Shown here one piece after another: positions 45,929-54,745 of a stretch of 64,000 nt of DNA (position 1 is the stretch's first letter; each line of letters begins with the position of its first letter). The translations under genes and the position numbers were made by a program. The stretch comes from Limnobaculum allomyrinae. Lineage in GTDB: Bacteria; Pseudomonadota; Gammaproteobacteria; Enterobacterales; Enterobacteriaceae. Below the pieces are notes generated by a model that was not told the origin of the DNA, did no database searches, and saw only the letters and a program-made list of their open reading frames with translations. The DNA lies in NCBI RefSeq assembly GCF_016649425.1, contig NZ_JADRCR010000006.1, forward strand, positions 124,001 to 188,000, read 5' to 3'.

Positions 45929-46001
45929 GCCTCGTGCTGCGTTATGAACGCTAAACAGCAGTTGGATTATCAGGTTATCTGTCTGGCGTGATAAAATTTT
46001 T

Positions 46002-46035
46002 AGGGTGATGAAGAGAGTTAACTTTTCATCACCCT
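46002..46035. terminator. Bidirectional terminator-like hairpin
   Basis: AGGGTGATGAA (46002-46012) pairs with TTCATCACCCT (46025-46035), an 11-bp perfect stem. A T-run precedes it (AATTTTT), giving a U-tract for minus-strand transcripts ending after the histidine phosphatase gene. Confidence 0.7.
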
Positions 46036-46076
46036 GTATGCTTTATTACCATCACTATTAACTTAACCTAGTCCTG

Positions 46077-46676
46077 TCAGGCATTGCTCAATGCTGCCTG
46101 TGATTGTAACTCTCCGTTCAACTTTCTTACTTCTGCGGTTATTAGTGGCGCTAAATCCCGGTGTTGACTCAGCGGTTTTTGCTGAAAATGCGTCAACAGA
46201 ATCTGTAAGGGATCGCCATGGCCAACCAGCAAAATCTTTTTCTGAGAATATTGCTGTTCCAGCGTCTGGATAAACGCCAATTCACGCTCACAAACGGCAC
46301 TTAGCGGCTCTACCTGAGCGAATGGTTCGGTGAGGTTCTGTTCGTCATGCTTCCAGACCTGTGGATAGTGGCTGTCATCCTGCAGTTCAAACTCACCAAA
46401 ATGACGTTCACGTAGCGCAGCGGCGGGCTTTGCCTGACGATTAAAATAGTCAGCCACTATCCCGGCGGTTTCTGCCGTACGTTTAAAGTCGGAATGGAAA
46501 ATCAGATCCGGAATAGAATAAGGCCAGTTTTCCAGAGTCTGAATAACCTGGTTAATACCCACCGGGGATAAGCCATAGGCATGCTGCCCATGCTGAATAT
46601 CACTAACAATAATCTTTTGTTGATTGGCTAAACTGTGACCGTGACGCAGTACATAATATTGGTTTCTCAAAGTCAT
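46077..46676 (-). CDS. Histidine phosphatase family protein
   Basis: 199 residues. The RHG motif LRHGHSLANQ at residues 10-18 holds the phospho-accepting histidine; the second catalytic histidine sits in LLVGHGDPLQILL. The conserved ERHFGEFE segment carries the acid/base glutamate. It is a cytoplasmic phosphohydrolase of the phosphoglycerate mutase-like superfamily. It follows the PhnDCE-type transporter genes by 68 bp in the same direction, suggesting it acts on the imported phosphorus compound or a metabolite of it. Substrate unknown. Confidence 0.85.
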   Translation of the reverse strand: MTLRNQYYVLRHGHSLANQQKIIVSDIQHGQHAYGLSPVGINQVIQTLENWPYSIPDLIFHSDFKRTAETAGIVADYFNRQAKPAAALRERHFGEFELQDDSHYPQVWKHDEQNLTEPFAQVEPLSAVCERELAFIQTLEQQYSQKKILLVGHGDPLQILLTHFQQKPLSQHRDLAPLITAEVRKLNGELQSQAALSNA

Positions 46677-46744
46677 TGGACCGTTCCTGTATTAATCGAT
46701 TATCTGCTCTTTTAGAGGGAAACTATCGTCTCCCCCTATTCAGA

Positions 46745-47590
46745 TTAGATTAATTTTTTGCGTACGCGAACAACAACCCACTCAGCTAACAAAACGACCA
46801 CTAAAATACTTACCAGAATGGTTGCTACTAACTGCCACTGGAACAGGTTCATTGCATCGCTGAGTACGACACCAATGCCACCTGCGCCCACTAAACCCAG
46901 TACCGCAGATTCCCGCACGTTAATATCCCAGCGAAACAGAACAATACTGAAGAAAGCGGGTATGACCTGTGGCCAGTAACCTTTTACCAGAATACTGGGC
47001 ATCGACGCACCGGTTGCTTTTAACGCTTCAATACTACCCATATTGATCTCTTCTAATGCTTCCGCCAGTAGTTTACCAACAAAACCAACGGAGCGTAGGG
47101 CGACGGCCAGAACACCGGCGATCGTACCCGGCCCGAAAATAGCCACAAACAGTAGTGCCCACACCAGCGAGTTAACCGAGCGGGAAGTCACCAGACAGGT
47201 TTGTGCCAGCCAGTTAACAATTCTCGACGGCATCACATTGCGGGCGTTTAACAATGCTAATGGCACAGCCAGTATCAGGCAAAGCAAAGTGCCTAAGGTG
47301 GCAATATTCAGCGTTTCCATCAGAGCCTGATGAATGGTGCCCGGGTAAGCAGCCAGATCCAGTGGCCACATGCGTTCAAACATATCGGCCATTTGAGTGG
47401 GAGCATCGTAAAGAAACTCAGGAATCACCTCAACGGTTCTGAGTGAAGCAAACAGCGATGCCAACATAATCACATAGACTAAATAGCGGGCAGCCCGTTG
47501 TAGCGGCGTAAAACGCTGATATTTGGCCGGAGCAGTATTCATCGTCATGGCGTCCGTTTGAGGTGAGGAAGTTACAGGTAAGGCTGTCAT
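46745..47590 (-). CDS. phnE: Phosphonate-type ABC permease PhnE, second copy
   Basis: 281 residues with about six hydrophobic helices and the permease EAA-like motif EEINMGSIEALKATGASM that docks onto the ATPase. Its ATG overlaps the stop of the first permease gene (ATGA). PhnE-type transporters often have two permease genes (PhnE1/PhnE2). With PhnD and PhnC it would import a phosphonate, phosphite or organophosphate. The partner ATPase gene appears broken. Confidence 0.9.
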   Translation of the reverse strand: MTALPVTSSPQTDAMTMNTAPAKYQRFTPLQRAARYLVYVIMLASLFASLRTVEVIPEFLYDAPTQMADMFERMWPLDLAAYPGTIHQALMETLNIATLGTLLCLILAVPLALLNARNVMPSRIVNWLAQTCLVTSRSVNSLVWALLFVAIFGPGTIAGVLAVALRSVGFVGKLLAEALEEINMGSIEALKATGASMPSILVKGYWPQVIPAFFSIVLFRWDINVRESAVLGLVGAGGIGVVLSDAMNLFQWQLVATILVSILVVVLLAEWVVVRVRKKLI

Positions 47591-48375
47591 GATGAAAAGA
47601 CCCTCCGTACCAGATTAGACAGGGCTTCACCCAGCAGGATCAGCGCGATAATGGTGAGCAGAATAGCGGTGACAAAATCATAATCAAAACGTTGGAAGGC
47701 GGAGAATAGGGTACCGCCCAAACCACCTGCGCCTACCAGACCAACCATGGTTGAATTACGCAGGTTTGAGTCCAGTTGATAGGTAGAGAAACCAATAAAA
47801 CGGGAGAAAACCTGCGGCAGTACGGCAAACAGAATCAGGCTGACAAAGCTGGCTCCGGTAGCCCGGATAGCTTCTACTTGTTTTAGGGAGATCTCTTCAA
47901 TCGCTTCAGCAAACAGCTTGGCGATAAAACCGATAGAGGCCACGATCAGAGTCAGTATTCCTGCCAGTGCGCCAAAACCAACGGATTTCACAAACAAAAT
48001 AGCAATAATGACCGGATGGAAAGTTCGGCATACCGCAATCACTATTCGTGCCGGCGCGCTAATAATATTTGGCATCAGGTTTCGGGCAGCAAACAGACCA
48101 ACAAATAGTGAAATAATAATGCCAACAGCACTGGCAATAATCGCTATTTGTAAGCTCTCCATTAGATCGTGCAACAGCAGTTCCCAGCGTTCAAAATTAG
48201 GGGGGAACATTCGGCTGAGCAAGCGTTCGGCGTGTTCCATTCCGATAGCCATGCGCTGAAAATTAAGCCCCATGGTGCTGAAGGCATACAGAATATATCC
48301 CGCCACCGCCAGAGTACCGGCGCGCATCAGCCAGTTAGTTTTAAACGGATTAGAATCAGGAGTTATACCAGCCAT
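47587..48375 (-). CDS. phnE: Phosphonate-type ABC permease PhnE, first copy
   Basis: 262-residue inner-membrane permease with about six hydrophobic helices and the coupling motif [19 protein letters not shown]-terminal region [23 protein letters not shown] is typical of PhnE. It overlaps the end of phnC by 13 bp and the next permease by 4 bp. Intact, unlike its ATPase partner. Confidence 0.9.
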   Translation of the reverse strand: MAGITPDSNPFKTNWLMRAGTLAVAGYILYAFSTMGLNFQRMAIGMEHAERLLSRMFPPNFERWELLLHDLMESLQIAIIASAVGIIISLFVGLFAARNLMPNIISAPARIVIAVCRTFHPVIIAILFVKSVGFGALAGILTLIVASIGFIAKLFAEAIEEISLKQVEAIRATGASFVSLILFAVLPQVFSRFIGFSTYQLDSNLRNSTMVGLVGAGGLGGTLFSAFQRFDYDFVTAILLTIIALILLGEALSNLVRRVFSS

Positions 48376-49026
48376 GATTCACCCCCGTAGATTTCTTTCA
48401 GGTGGGTGTCGGTGATGCCCTGAGCCGGGCCGTCATAGACTACGCGTCCCCCGCTCATACCGATAATGCGTTTGGCAAAACGCTGAGCCAGTTTTACATC
48501 GTGAATATTAACCAGCGTAGGAATGCCTTTGCTGGCCGCCAGCTTATCCATCAGTTCCATAATTTCTACTGCAGTTTTTGGGTCTAATGATGAGGTTGGC
48601 TCATCGGCCAGCAGAATCCTCTTGTAAAAATTTACGTCGCCACGCCTGCCAGGCATTCATATAGCCAAGGCGCCCGGTTAATACGTTTTCAATCACGCTC
48701 AGGCGTTCTACCAGATTGTACTCCTGAAATACCATGCCTATCTGGCGACGTAGATGGCGCAAGGCTTTACCCTGAACTTTAACCAAATCAGCATGTTGAA
48801 ACAGAATCTCTCCGGTAGTTGGCGTAATCAGACGATTGATGCAGCGCAGTAGGGTACTTTTTCCGGTACCTGATGGGCCAATGATGGCGACGATGCCGGG
48901 CTGGTCAATATCGATATTGATGTCTTTCAGAATCGGTTTTCCTGCCCGATAGGCGTGGTTTAACTGCCGGATACTGAGGTAATTGTGTAGTGAATTTTGT
49001 GGTGAAAGCGATGATGACATAGACAT
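48363..49026 (-). pseudogene. phnC: Phosphonate-type ABC ATPase PhnC, internal deletion and frameshift
   Basis: The 5' part (49026 to about 48630) encodes a normal PhnC start with Walker [13 protein letters not shown]-loop MVFQEYN and the [11 protein letters not shown] segment, then changes frame after RRKF. The 3' part (about 48620 to 48363), in another frame, resumes with [12 protein letters not shown] (Walker B) and runs to a normal C-terminus. The helical domain end and the ABC signature LSGGQ are missing. Total length is 664 bases, not a multiple of three, and about 45 codons shorter than typical PhnC (about 265). The junction lies at a GTAAAAATTTAC palindrome near 48624-48635. I conclude a non-functional gene, barring assembly error. 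Confidence 0.85.
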
Positions 49027-49098
49027 GGTAAAGGGCCTCCTGCGGGATAGCCTTGGGCTATCCCGGTTGGTGATAATAAATATAGAGGGAGCGGCGGA

Positions 49099-50160
49099 TT
49101 ACTGTGCTTTGGCACCAGCCGATTCAGCCTGACGTTTTTTAGCGGCGTCAGCGGCTTCTTTTTCAGCTAACTGTTGCAGGCCGTTTTTGCTATAGGCAGT
49201 GCCGGTAGCAAAGGCGATATCACGTACTACCTGCCAGTCATCTTTATAGTTAATTGGGTAGAAGCGGTCAGCGCCGCCAAAGGTTTCTTGCATTTCTGGT
49301 GGGAAGCGATACGAAGCAAATGCGGCTTTAATTTTGGCTACCAGTTCAGGATCCAGATCGTAAGCATAACCAAAGGCAGATGTTGGGAAGCGTGCGCTGG
49401 TATAGATAGTGCGGAAGTCTTTGGCTTTTACGCGGCCAGCCTCAACCATACGTTCGTAAACGTCAGATGCAACAGGGGCTGCGTCATAGTCACCACTGAG
49501 TACTCCCATGACTGACTGGTCGTGCTTGCCGGAGTAAACCACTTTGTAGTCTTCATCCGGTGTGATACCAATTTTCGGGAACAGTGCCCGAGGCGCCAGA
49601 TTGCCTGAGTTGGAGGAAACAGAGGTGTGAGCGACCACCTTACCTTTTAAATCGTCCATGGTTTTGTATGGGCTATCGGCTTTTACCAGCACAATCAGGT
49701 TGTAGCCCTGAAACTCTTTTTCTGTGCCTTTAACCGCGATAGGGACATAACCAGCTAAGTTGACAGCATAACCGGTTGGGCCGGTGGAGAACCCGGCAAT
49801 ATGCAGACGACCGGAGCGCATAGCTTCAACCTGAGCAGAGTTAGAGTGAACAGAGTAATAAATCACTTTCTTACCGGTTTTATCGGACAGATATTTCTGG
49901 AAGTCAGCGAAGGCATCTTTATATACCGCCGGATCTTCTACCGGCGTATAGCTGAATACTAAGGTTCCGGGATTTTTAAGCTCTTTCGGATCGGTGGGCG
50001 TATCTGCCACCATATCGCGGTTTTCATCGCAGTAGCGGTCGTCCAGATCGCCTCTGTAACTACAGTCGGCAGCCATGGCGGATGAGAACAGCAATCCGGC
50101 TGCCAGAATCATTTGTACGGTCAGCCAGTAGAATAAGATTCTGGTTGTAATTTTGGTCAT
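49099..50160 (-). CDS. phnD: Phosphonate/phosphite-type periplasmic binding protein PhnD
   Basis: 353 residues from ATG at 50158-50160 (GAGG 8 bases upstream). A hydrophobic signal segment ends near SSAMAADC; the cysteine pair C-x(n)-C at the mature N-terminus (ADCSYRGDLDDRYCDEN) may form a disulfide. The PhnD/HtxB/PtxB fold motifs GTLVFSYTPVEDPA, AGFSTGPTGYAV, and KGKVVAHTSVSSNSGNLAPRALF are visible; ST and the serines of HTSVSSNSG would bind a phosphono group. First transporter gene, downstream of a sigma-54 promoter. Ligand class (phosphonate, phosphite or organophosphate) not decidable by eye. Confidence 0.88.
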   Translation of the reverse strand: MTKITTRILFYWLTVQMILAAGLLFSSAMAADCSYRGDLDDRYCDENRDMVADTPTDPKELKNPGTLVFSYTPVEDPAVYKDAFADFQKYLSDKTGKKVIYYSVHSNSAQVEAMRSGRLHIAGFSTGPTGYAVNLAGYVPIAVKGTEKEFQGYNLIVLVKADSPYKTMDDLKGKVVAHTSVSSNSGNLAPRALFPKIGITPDEDYKVVYSGKHDQSVMGVLSGDYDAAPVASDVYERMVEAGRVKAKDFRTIYTSARFPTSAFGYAYDLDPELVAKIKAAFASYRFPPEMQETFGGADRFYPINYKDDWQVVRDIAFATGTAYSKNGLQQLAEKEAADAAKKRQAESAGAKAQ

Positions 50161-50263
50161 TGTTACATCCTCATTCATGCGGGTTAGGGTAGTCGTTTTT
50201 TTTATTAAGACGTCCTGTCGCGATCGTCACATCATGCATTTTTGGGGAATTCATATTTAACTT

Positions 50264-50279
50264 TGCAATAACAATGCCA
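50264..50279 (-). promoter_or_regulatory. Sigma-54 promoter of phnD operon
   Basis: Minus strand TGGCAT-N5-TTGCA, matching the -24/-12 consensus TGGCAC-N5-TTGCA at all but one base with exact spacing. Transcription would start near 50252, about 90 bp before the phnD ATG. The adjacent upstream gene encodes a sigma-54-type response regulator, which supports it. Confidence 0.8.
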
Positions 50280-50341
50280 ACATTAAATTAACAAAATTCT
50301 ATGGGTATTCGGGGGTTCTCCGGAACAGAAACAGAATTAAT

Positions 50342-50355
50342 GGACACTTTTGTCC
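50342..50355 (-). promoter_or_regulatory. Palindromic upstream activator site candidate
   Basis: GGACACTTTTGTCC contains GGACA-N4-TGTCC, a perfect 5-bp inverted repeat. It sits about 63-76 bp upstream of the -24 element and just past the response regulator stop codon, the expected place for an enhancer bound by that regulator. Confidence 0.55.
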
Positions 50356-50367
50356 TTTTTGAGCAAA

Positions 50368-51738
50368 TCAGGAAGACAATATTGTCCCATCCAGATCCTG
50401 AAAATAGCGTTTATCCAATCCGTGTTTCTTCATTTTTCGATACAACGTTTTGCGGGTAAGATTGAGGCGCATTGCTACTTCACCCAATTCGCCTGCGCAG
50501 GTTTCCAGCGTAGAAATCAGAATGCTCTTTTCATAACTATCAAGATGATACTCAAGATCGTTCAGCTCAGACTCTGTGGCGATATTGAGGTTTTCTTCAT
50601 TCAGATTAATACCATCACCGGAAATGCCTAATACATAGCGGTTAGCCACATTAATCAGTTCACGCACATTGCCAGGCCACAAATAGTTAAGTAGCTTGTT
50701 TTGCTGGCTGGGCTTAATCGAGGGAATTTCTCTCTGATATTGTCGGGCGGCCTGTTGGCAGAAGAACTCAAACAGTAGCAGGATGTCATTTTCTCGCTCT
50801 CTTAGCGGAGGAATATGTAAATTGGCTACATTTAATCGATAAAGCAGATCGCTACGAAACAACCCCTGACGACTGAGGTGGGTGAGATCCATCTTGCTGG
50901 CAGCCAGTACGTGGATATCCACCGGAATAAGCTGGTGACTACCTACCCGCTCAATAGTACGGATTTGTAAGACGCGTAATAATCGAATCTGGGCAGCCAG
51001 CGGCATGCTCTCGATTTCATCGAGAAACAGTGTTCCTCCGTTGGCCGCTTCTACTTTACCAATATGTCGTTTTTGAGCGCCGGTAAAAGAGCCGGCCTCA
51101 TGACCAAATAGCTCGCTTTCCAGAAGATTCTCCGGCATAGCACCAGAGTTAATGGCAATAAATGGTTTATGAATCCGGGGGCCGCTGTGATGAATAGCTT
51201 CCGCCACCACATCTTTTCCGCTGCCGGTTTCACCATAAATCAGGGTATCGACCTGAGCCTGAGCCAGTATCAGTGTTTGTTGTCTCAAATGCTGAATGGC
51301 CGGGGAACGACCAATGATTTTCTGAGCCAGATATTCATTATCCGCAACCTTATGATGCATTTGCAAATAAGCCTGACGACGGTTTAACGCCAGATGTAAC
51401 TGTTGAAATAACTGCTCGGTTTTGATGGGTTTCTCCAGAAAATCCTGAGCCCCTTGCTTCATCGCCTGGATAGCCAGAGGAATATCCGCATGTCCACTCA
51501 TCAGAATCACCGGTAGCTGGCTGTCGAGTTGTTGAATAGCAGACAACAAGGCTAGCCCATCCATTTCTGGCATACGAATATCGCTGAGCACAATGCATTC
51601 CCGGTTGACTGCCAGATATTCCAGTGCCTGACGGGAGCGACCAAAAGTTCTGGGGAGAAATCCTGCAATAGTTAACATCTCCGCCAGACTCTCAGTCATA
51701 CAGGGTTCGTCATCAATAATGATTACTTCAATATTCAT
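50368..51738 (-). CDS. Sigma-54-dependent response regulator (NtrC/DctD type)
   Basis: 456 residues. Receiver domain at 1-120 with DDEP, phospho-acceptor aspartate in VLSDIRMPEMDG and lysine in FLEKPI. AAA+ domain at about 145-370 with Walker A GETGSGKD, the sigma-54 contact loop written GSFTGA rather than GAFTGA, and Walker B GGTLFLDEIE. A Fis-type HTH at the C-terminus (VAMRLNLTRKTLYRKMKKHGL). It starts 2 bp after the kinase stop, so they form one unit. Probable target: the phnD promoter directly downstream. Confidence 0.92.
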   Translation of the reverse strand: MNIEVIIIDDEPCMTESLAEMLTIAGFLPRTFGRSRQALEYLAVNRECIVLSDIRMPEMDGLALLSAIQQLDSQLPVILMSGHADIPLAIQAMKQGAQDFLEKPIKTEQLFQQLHLALNRRQAYLQMHHKVADNEYLAQKIIGRSPAIQHLRQQTLILAQAQVDTLIYGETGSGKDVVAEAIHHSGPRIHKPFIAINSGAMPENLLESELFGHEAGSFTGAQKRHIGKVEAANGGTLFLDEIESMPLAAQIRLLRVLQIRTIERVGSHQLIPVDIHVLAASKMDLTHLSRQGLFRSDLLYRLNVANLHIPPLRERENDILLLFEFFCQQAARQYQREIPSIKPSQQNKLLNYLWPGNVRELINVANRYVLGISGDGINLNEENLNIATESELNDLEYHLDSYEKSILISTLETCAGELGEVAMRLNLTRKTLYRKMKKHGLDKRYFQDLDGTILSS

Positions 51739-51740
51739 AC

Positions 51741-53648
51741 TTACTCCTGATTACAGGTGGTAACTGGCGCTATTGAGTGCAATAACTTGAGTGAAAAACA
51801 GGTATAACCCGTATAACTGTTGAGCAGTTTTAACTGACCACACAGATCCTGAACGATGTTATAGCTAATGGATAATCCCAGCCCAAGTCCATTGGTGGTC
51901 GATTTCAGCGAGAAGAAAGGGTCAAAAATACGCTCGGTATGTTCTGGCTCAATGCCACAACCGTTATCAATGACCAGCAATTCAACCCAATGATCCAGAG
52001 TACGCCAGGTCAGAACGATTTCCGGTTCGGAAACCGTATGTAATGCATCAACCGCATTTGACAGTAAGTTAATCAATACTTGTTCCAGCCGTATGGCCTC
52101 TGCGGCAACCCAGACGGTCTCGAGCTGCTGTCCGGATTGATTCTGGCACAGCGGTTGTATCTGTAATTTAATGCCTTTGCTATCAACCTGTAACAGCTCG
52201 GTTGCGGCATTAATGACGGTGTGCAGATGCACCGGTGACAAATCGTTATCTGCTCGACGGGCAAAGCTTTTCAGATTGCGGGTAATATTGTTCACTTTAT
52301 CCAACAGTTCGCTCACCTGATCGATCTTTCGTCGAATTTGTGGCAGGTTATTCTGTTGTAAATAGTGTTCGAGGCTAAAGATATAATTACGCATGGCTGA
52401 CAGCGGCTGATTGATCTCATGAGTGATAGATACGCTAAGTTGACCAAGCGCTGCCAGTTTGCCGGCCTGTACCAACTCCCGCTGAGTTTGCATTAACTGC
52501 TGTTCCGCTTGACGGCGCTCATCCATCTCTAATTGAAGCTGACGATGAGTTTGTTCTGCCAACAAGGCAGACTGTTGGAAAAATGCCAAATCCCGAGCCA
52601 TGCCGCTGATTTCATCATTTCCGCTAATCACAATAGGGGTATTAAGACGCCCATTGGCGATGGCCTGCATATTGGACTGTAGGGTGCGAATGCGCGTCAG
52701 AATATTGCGGCGAACATACACCCATGAAAGGGTAATGACCATTATCAGGCTCAACAGGGATAACCCCAGAGTGAGGCGGCTTGCCTGAGCGACGGATTGT
52801 GTAGCCGCTGACAGTTCATTATCTATTACCTGATTAATCTGATGGCTGTAATAGGAGATTTGTCGTGCCAGTTGCTGAACATGACGCTGGTTATTGAGAA
52901 CCAGAAACGATTGCTGGTAAGAGAGATCCAGCTCCTGATTTTTGTCATGAAACATTGAGCCCTTACGCGAAATTTTGGCTAACAGGCTGAGTAACTGCTG
53001 GTATTTATCCTGTAATAAGGTCTTATCTTTTGCTGCGGATTCGGCAATATGTTTACTTATCTCTTCAATGCGTAGAAACGTATAATCCAGCTCATTAAAA
53101 CTTTGTGCCGCAGAAACTTTCTCTACATAACCCGCCAGAAACGCTAACTCAAGATACCAGAGTTGGCTGGTTACGTTTGAAGGGGTTAATGTCTGCCGCC
53201 ACTCGTCAAAGGTTTCGTTCAATTTTTGACTGTGCTGATATGCGCTGGCCGCAAAAGCGGCCCGCTGAGTGGTGACTTGATATAACACCATTATGGTCTG
53301 TCGGATCTGGGTATTCAGTTCCAGAAAATAGCGTTGCTTATCGGGCAACTGCCTCATCCAATCTTCCATTTGATTGAGTGTATCGAGCAGGTCGTTTTTT
53401 ACCTGCTCCCGTTCACTCTGGCGTTCCGCCATTGACAGTGCTGAAGCCTGACTAACAATTTGCCGACTCTGGTCATTAAGCTGAGTGGCGGCAAATAAAG
53501 CACCGATATGTTTCTGATGTAGATCCGACAGGCGAGATTCGAGTTCCGCATGACTACGAAAACTTAAACCGGTAGCAATCAGGGTCATGGTCGCTAACAG
53601 GGAGAAAGCAAACAATAGCCGGCCACCGATACCTATCCGCCAGTTCAT
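51741..53648 (-). CDS. Membrane sensor histidine kinase (DctB/PgtB-like)
   Basis: 635 residues. N-terminal membrane helix (LLFAFSLLATMTLIATGL), a roughly 250-residue helical periplasmic sensor, a second helix near 295-315, a HAMP linker (RRNILTRIRTLQSNMQAIANGRL), coiled coil, HisKA with the phospho-histidine in SITHEINQPLSAM, then the ATPase domain with N-box INLLSNAVDAL, G1 VIDNGCGIEP and G2 GLGLGLSI. The all-helical sensor is like four-helix-bundle TorS/PgtB-type domains. It phosphorylates the adjacent sigma-54 regulator and thus senses the substrate of the phn-type transporter, by inference. Confidence 0.92.
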   Translation of the reverse strand: MNWRIGIGGRLLFAFSLLATMTLIATGLSFRSHAELESRLSDLHQKHIGALFAATQLNDQSRQIVSQASALSMAERQSEREQVKNDLLDTLNQMEDWMRQLPDKQRYFLELNTQIRQTIMVLYQVTTQRAAFAASAYQHSQKLNETFDEWRQTLTPSNVTSQLWYLELAFLAGYVEKVSAAQSFNELDYTFLRIEEISKHIAESAAKDKTLLQDKYQQLLSLLAKISRKGSMFHDKNQELDLSYQQSFLVLNNQRHVQQLARQISYYSHQINQVIDNELSAATQSVAQASRLTLGLSLLSLIMVITLSWVYVRRNILTRIRTLQSNMQAIANGRLNTPIVISGNDEISGMARDLAFFQQSALLAEQTHRQLQLEMDERRQAEQQLMQTQRELVQAGKLAALGQLSVSITHEINQPLSAMRNYIFSLEHYLQQNNLPQIRRKIDQVSELLDKVNNITRNLKSFARRADNDLSPVHLHTVINAATELLQVDSKGIKLQIQPLCQNQSGQQLETVWVAAEAIRLEQVLINLLSNAVDALHTVSEPEIVLTWRTLDHWVELLVIDNGCGIEPEHTERIFDPFFSLKSTTNGLGLGLSISYNIVQDLCGQLKLLNSYTGYTCFSLKLLHSIAPVTTCNQE

Positions 53649-53824
53649 AAAACCTCACAGGTATAGATATGCCAAATGTTATAATTTTTATATCGATGTT
53701 TCTTTATTGTAAAATTCGGATGTTCAATAGTGATAAATGAATCGTGTCACTAAGGGGAATTATTGAGATGAAAGTATAGTTTTGTGCTTAAACAGCATTT
53801 TGGCTCGGCGTTCTTACTTGAACG

Positions 53825-54099
53825 TCAACGTTCTTCTTTGGTATGCCAGAGATCCACAATGAAAATGTCATTATCTTTAACTTCATAATGAACCTCATAG
53901 TGGTCGAACAAAACCTTTCTCACTTCGCGAGGTTCATAACGCGTTTGTGGTACACCAATAGCAGGGCAGGTTATAAGATGTCTGCTTGCCGTCATCAGTC
54001 GCTCTAAAATATCATCAGCATGTTGTTACTATGTTGAAGAGCAAAATGATAAAGGCGTTCCGGATCGGCCTGTGCTTTAAGCGCCCAGTAAATTTCCAT
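53825..54099 (-). pseudogene. ParE/RelE-family toxin, frameshifted
   Basis: From ATG at 54097-54099 the frame reads MEIYWALKAQADPERLYHFALQHS and stops early. Adding one base near 54021-54028 restores a full ParE-like toxin continuing QHADDILERLM, PAIGVPQTRYEPREVRKVLF, YEVHYEVKDNDIFIVDLWHTKEER and ending at TGA 53825. The total is 275 bases, one short of a 91-residue gene. The antitoxin stop lies 3 bp upstream. A single-base deletion therefore inactivates the toxin, while the antitoxin is intact. Confidence 0.8.
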
Positions 54100-54102
54100 T
54101 TA

Positions 54103-54351
54103 TCACTCTTGCTTTAGGCGATTGGCAAAATCCACCATGTCCGAATGACTAACCACACGACCCGCATCTACGTCAGCAAGGCCTGCCAGCACGCTTTGAT
54201 GCCGCCGCTCTCTTTCTGCCAGCATCGAGAGCAATGCCTCTTTTATAATCCAGCTTTTTGAACGATCCAGTTCTATCGCCAGATTTTCAACGGCGAGAGC
54301 CAGTTCAATAGGAATTTGAGCGCTGATGGTCTGTTTAGTATGAGAACCCAT
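54103..54351 (-). CDS. Ribbon-helix-helix antitoxin (ParD/CopG type)
   Basis: 82 residues from ATG at 54349-54351 with GAGG upstream (an upstream in-frame ATG at 54375 is weaker). Beta strand TKQTISAQIPIEL, then helices VENLAIELDRSKSWIIKEALLSML form a ribbon-helix-helix DNA-binding domain; the tail GLADVDAGRVVSHSDMVDFANRL would wrap a ParE toxin. The partner toxin downstream is frameshifted, so this may now be a free-standing antitoxin or autorepressor. Confidence 0.85.
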   Translation of the reverse strand: MGSHTKQTISAQIPIELALAVENLAIELDRSKSWIIKEALLSMLAERERRHQSVLAGLADVDAGRVVSHSDMVDFANRLKQE

Positions 54352-54745
54352 AAGAATTACCTCGTTTAATAACATTTAATAACTCCTATTAATTTTGACA
54401 TGGTAATACTCATAAAAACATCACACTCTGTTTTGCCGACACTATTTTTGGTCAGAAGTCAGCTTTGTCTTGCCCCTATAAGCAAACATACTTATTGGAA
54501 CAGAGCGATATTATGTGATGAATAAAATAAGAGGAAAGTACAGGAATAAAAATCAGGAAGGCGGATCGAAATCTTTAGCTATGCGGCTAATCATTGGATG
54601 GTTTGAGTAGGCTTGAAAAGAGTAGTAAAAAGGCTGATCTGTCAGTTTTGACACCGCTCAATCTCAGATAATCGCTAATCAGAATCCGGGGACTTTTATC
54701 AGGTAAAACAACTAACTTTCTTAAAACTCCCTTTTACCGTAATGG
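54352..54745. other. Intergenic region between antitoxin and galR
   Basis: 394 bp without a convincing gene. The toxin-antitoxin promoter should lie in its left part and the galR transcript end in its right part. I see no clear terminator, repeat or regulatory motif. Confidence 0.45.
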
